From: Ochromonas danica
Taxonomy: Eukaryota; Sar; Chrysophyceae; Chromulinales; Chromulinaceae
Direction of reading: 5' to 3'
Length of the DNA: 64,000 bases
Assembly (NCBI GenBank): GCA_015146655.1
Contig: VKHL01000054.1
Location: 62,001-126,000, forward strand
The position numbers and the translations under genes were made by a program. The number at the start of each line of letters is the position of its first letter. Position 1 is the stretch's first letter. The notes under the pieces are model-generated. The model worked only from the letters and a program-made list of their open reading frames with translations. It was not told where the DNA came from and ran no database searches. Shown in pieces: positions 60,510 to 64,000 of the stretch.

Positions 60510-61873
60510 CTAATTTGCTTGATTACTGCCTAGTCTTACTCGCAATGAGAGTATTTGACCCTTAGCAGCTACATCTTTTCCCGCTGCTTCATTCTCTTCA
60601 CCTCGCAATACCACGGGTAGATTGCTCAAGTCGGCTCCTCGTATCACCTTTACAGTGACAACATCTCCCACTTGATGCTTCTCTACGGCTTGGAAGAGAT
60701 CCGAATCTTTGTCAATAATTTGATTGTCAATCTGTATGATGACATCTCCCAGGCCTAAGACATCTCCTCTCCGATTACGATCAGTTCCGCGAAGCCCCCC
60801 AGCCTTAGCCCCAGTACCATCGGGAACATCCACAACCAAAACTCCACGATTGATTCCTAAGACTTTGGCCTGAGAAGTTTCAAGGTAGGACACGCCTAAT
60901 ACAGGACGACGCACCACTCCATCACGAATTAATGCATCCACTTCATAACGAAGAGTATCAACAGGAATAGCAAAGCCAATGCCAGCGGAAGATCCACTAG
61001 AAGAATAAATCGCCTAAATTCCATCAGCAAGCTGCATTTAACTATATTCTAACGAAATATCTTAGAGCAAGCACTTACCGTATTCATCCCAATTAGCTGG
61101 CCAGCACTATCCAATAGAGGTCCACCAGAGTTGCCTGGATTAATGGCAGCATCTGTTTGGATAACATTATTAATGGGTTTATTTGAAGGAGAGCGCACTT
61201 CTCTACCCAGTCCACTAACCACCCCAGTAGTGAGGGTATGATCCAGTCCAAAAGGATTCCCTATCGCCAAAGCGAATTGTCCAACTTTCAAAGAGGAAGA
61301 GGTACCCTTTTTGATTGGTTTCCAATGAATACCATTATTATCCACAATGAGAACTGCGACATCTTTGTCTGGATCAACTCCAAGCACTTTGGCTGTGAGA
61401 GTTTTGGTTTTGCCCGAACTATCCGTTAAAGTTACTTTCGCGCTTTGAGCGTTGCGAATAACATGATAGTTCGTGACAATATGTCCTTGATCGTCCCATA
61501 CAAAGCCTGATCCAGTACCAGCAGGGACTTCCATAACATTCATGGAGAAGAGGTCGACAGTCTCCACGAAGGTATTGATATAAACAACGGAGGGGGTTGT
61601 CTCCTCAAATGTTTTGATCAGTTGTGTTTCACCACTGAACAAGGAAGGAACTTCTGCCGTCACTGGGGCAGAGAAGAGCAAAGAAGTTGAGAGTGCAATA
61701 GTGGCAGAAACTTTCTTGCAGAAGGTGATTATTGTTGAATCTCTGCAAGAAAAAGAAGAAGGAAGACGATTCTCTATTTTCATTGTCATGATAGATGACT
61801 TGTAGGATCGTAATCCATTGCTTTGATGAGTAGCAATAGAAAGAAAAAGTATTGACAAAAAGAGCTCCCACAT
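60510..61873 (-). CDS. Plastid Deg1/HtrA-type serine protease, probable thylakoid lumen
   Basis: Exons on the minus strand are 61873-61079 and 61013-60510, giving 432 aa from the ATG at 61873; an upstream frame is open but lacks targeting sense. MWELFLSILFLSIATHQSNG is a signal peptide, then a Ser/Arg/Lys transit part, then a second hydrophobic stretch (ATIALSTSLLFSAPVTA|EV) typical of lumen transfer. The trypsin-like triad is present: His in VTNYHVIRNA (about 136), Asp in DPDKDVAVL (about 169), Ser in NPGNSGGPLL (about 247). One PDZ domain follows (LGINRGVLVVDVPDGTGAKA). Deg1 degrades damaged photosystem II proteins in plants; the same role here is inference. Confidence 0.9.
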
Positions 61874-61999
61874 GTTTACTGTTTGTTCCTCAACAAAAAG
61901 GAGAACCAGAACGAAAGAACAGCATGGAATACCATGGAACAGCATGGAACAGCATGGAACAACAATTTTCGTCGATGGGTACCGAAATGTTTTTATCAA

Positions 62000-62384
62000 T
62001 AACTTTTGATGTAATTAATATTACGAAATAATCTTACGTTTGATTCAACATTAAAGTAAGAACGTATTCATCTAAAATAGAATATAAATTTATTCATTTT
62101 TTGACCATTTAAAAATTAGAACATTCCTCCCATGTATAGTATGGCAGTTTCGCAGTAGCGGTCGTGCAGAGTCTGGCAGAGTGGTGTGGCTGTTGGTGTG
62201 TTGATGAGGGAAACAAGTCAGACCATTTCCTTTTTACCTTCACAAACAATTGTAGCTTTAGACTATACGAGCTAGGAGAAAGGAAAAGAAAGTCTTAGTA
62301 TTCTTTCTTTTTATTTCACTTGGAAAAAAAGACTATATCACTATATTTTATCATATAATATAAACAAGTGGTACAAGCTAAAGA
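62000..62384. promoter_or_regulatory. Divergent promoter region, Deg1 / AGBL5-like genes
   Basis: This AT-rich 385-bp interval lies outside coding sequence. GGAACAGCATGGAACA direct repeats lie just inside the Deg1 side, near 61917-61960. No gene is seen. Confidence 0.4.
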
Positions 62385-64000
62385 ATGAATTGTAATCCAT
62401 TACCAGAAATTACATCTTCTGCTATTCCAGCACATAACATCTTTAGATTTGATAATGGTGTTACTTTTTCCTCTAATTTTGATAATGGAAATCTTGCTCG
62501 TGTGGAAAGATTTCCCAATCGTCCATTTGACTTTAAAGTGTGGACAGCACCAGATAATATGGGAACACCACATCAATCTCGACATTGTGCATGGTTTCAT
62601 TTTCTTGTTACAGGAGCACCTATGGGATGTGTAATACGTATTCAAGTTGTCAATGCCAATGGTTCATCTGGTTTATATAAACATGATATGGTAAGTGATA
62701 TTATTAATTCTCATTTGTAATATAGGAAAACCATGCTTAACCACCATTTGAATCATCTTTTCCCTATCTATATACAGAGACCAGTATATCGATCAAATTC
62801 TACAAATCAGAAATGGGTTCGTATTAAAAGTTCGATACGATTTGTGAAAGAAAACGATTTTACACAAGTTTGTTTTGAACATGGTGTAGATATTGAGAAT
62901 GATAAACTTGCCTTTGCTTTCACTTATCCATATTCTTATACACAGCTACAAAATGAATTAGATGCTTTGGATACACATAAAAATGAATTTGATCAACCAG
63001 GCTCTATCTTTTATCAACGAGAATTACTAACACGATCTTGTGATGGTCGTCGTATTGATTTATTAACTATATCTTCAGTTGATGGTATGAGCAAACAAGA
63101 ACGTGAACCATTATTATCTGGCCTCTTTCCTGAAACCAAAGTTTCTACTGCTAGATCACCTATCTTTGCTAATAAAGAAGTAGTTTTCGTATCAGCACGT
63201 GTTCATGCAGGAGAGGTACCAGCTCAACATACTTTTAAAGGTATACTCTCTCTATTAATGGATGAAAATGATCTTGTTGCCAAAGAGTTACGAGCAAGAT
63301 ATGTCTTTAAGTTAATTCCTATGTTAAATCCAGATGGCGTTTTTCGTGGACATTTTCGTATGGATCAATTAGGACAAAATCTCAATCGTTATTATACTAA
63401 ACCAGATGTCATTATGCAACCAGCAATCTATGGTGCGAAAGCATTATTAGATTATTATGCACAAACTTCACAATTAGCAGTTTATTTAGATTTCCATGCT
63501 CATGCTTCAAAACGAGGATGTTTCATTTATGGTAATGTCTTAGAAAGTGTAGAAGATCAAGTACAAAACCAACTATATTGCAAGTTAATCTCAATGAATT
63601 CTCCACACTTTGATTATGAAGGATGTCACTTTTCAAAAGAGCATATGTTTCGTATTGATCCATGTGATCAAGCGAAGGGATTAACAGCAGAAGGAAGTGG
63701 TCGAGTAGCAACCTATCTTGCTTATGGACTTATTCATAGCTATACCATTGAATGCAACTATAATACTTCTCGTGTTGGTAATGAAGTATCTCCTATGGAT
63801 AATGATTATTATGGACCTAATGTCACACCAGCTTCAACTTTTACAACTAACCCTGAAAAGTATACTCCTAATACCTATGCTACTGTTGGTCGTGCTTGTG
63901 TTATTGCACTTCTTGATCTACGTGGACAAAATCCTCATACACGAATTACTAAGTCTAAATTTAAAACATTAGAACGTGTAAGAAATGCAGTTGTAATGGA
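62385..64000 (+). CDS. AGBL5: AGBL5/CCP5-like cytosolic metallocarboxypeptidase, 3' partial
   Basis: Exons are 62385-62690 and 62778 to beyond the window edge; the second exon stays open to base 64000. The visible 509 residues have the N-terminal beta domain of cytosolic carboxypeptidases (ERFPNRPFDFKVWTAPDNMG, WVRIKSSIRF) and the M14 zinc peptidase core: FVSARVHAGEVPAQHTFKG with zinc His and Glu, LIPMLNPDGVFRGHFRMDQL, YLDFHAHASKRGCFIYGN with the third zinc His, and the catalytic Glu in YTIECNYNTS. CCP5 removes branch-point glutamates from polyglutamylated tubulin, which fits an organism with flagella. Confidence 0.92.

Noticed and set aside
1-64000. tRNA, rRNA or other structured RNA genes
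   Set aside because: Read by eye, I found no convincing tRNA B-box context, rRNA core or snRNA signature; a covariance-model scan would be needed to exclude small RNAs.

Overview
This is a compact nuclear contig from a eukaryotic alga, most likely a photosynthetic stramenopile (heterokont). Genes carry short GT-AG introns, mostly 60-110 nt. Four proteins (ClpP, an HNH endonuclease, a small lumen-type protein and a Deg1/HtrA protease) begin with a signal peptide followed by a transit-like segment. In ClpP, HNH and the small lumen protein the cleavage site is A|F or A|W, the hallmark of import into red-lineage complex plastids. A type III glutamine synthetase and a secreted EGF-like protein of the mastigoneme/SIG style fit the same assignment. 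Base composition is AT-rich with many microsatellites. The lineage call is inference; no rRNA or organelle marker is present.

Layout. 1-3004: 3' part of a TBC1D23-like gene. 3447-5993: a hAT DNA transposon with an uninterrupted transposase. 6195-7239: plastid ClpP. 7874-10929: conventional kinesin heavy chain, divergent from a GON4L-like SANT/Myb protein (11458-15297). 15543-16455: plastid HNH endonuclease. 16943-19647: coiled-coil/IQ-like protein. 20516-24459: a myristoylatable annexin/EF-hand/WW-like fusion. 24921-26350: BAR-SH3 protein. 26491-27615 and 27863-29443: Bmt2-type rRNA methyltransferase and mitochondrial-type SHMT, divergent. 29542-31245: ANTH-like protein. 31715-32719: SIRT6/7-like sirtuin. 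33373-36609: kinase/aminotransferase fusion. 37142-38995: secreted alpha/beta hydrolase. 39255-40355: EGF-like secreted protein. 40614-46144: an FkbM-type methyltransferase, three unrecognised proteins and a thylakoid-lumen candidate. 46446-48659: glutamine synthetase III. 49260-50735 and 55662-59817: two unrecognised genes (coiled-coil protein A, multi-span membrane protein B) separated by an inserted segment. 60510-61873: Deg1/HtrA. 62385 to the right edge: AGBL5/CCP5-like carboxypeptidase.

The most unusual locus is 50384-55945. Genes A and B appear once to have been neighbours. Their junction is now present twice, as a nearly identical duplicate, and about 4.1 kb of unrelated DNA (51267-55395) lies between the copies. 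That DNA carries an intronless gene joining a caspase/CHAT-like region to a ComEC-type metallo-beta-lactamase domain, with two internal in-frame tandem duplications. The architecture recalls bacterial conflict or cell-death proteins, and acquisition by transfer is a reasonable but unproven hypothesis.

Several short motifs recur before start codons across the window: TTAACTTAAKAAG, ACGCGT/GCGCGTTTTT and ACACGAAA arrays. They look like candidate promoter elements of this genome.
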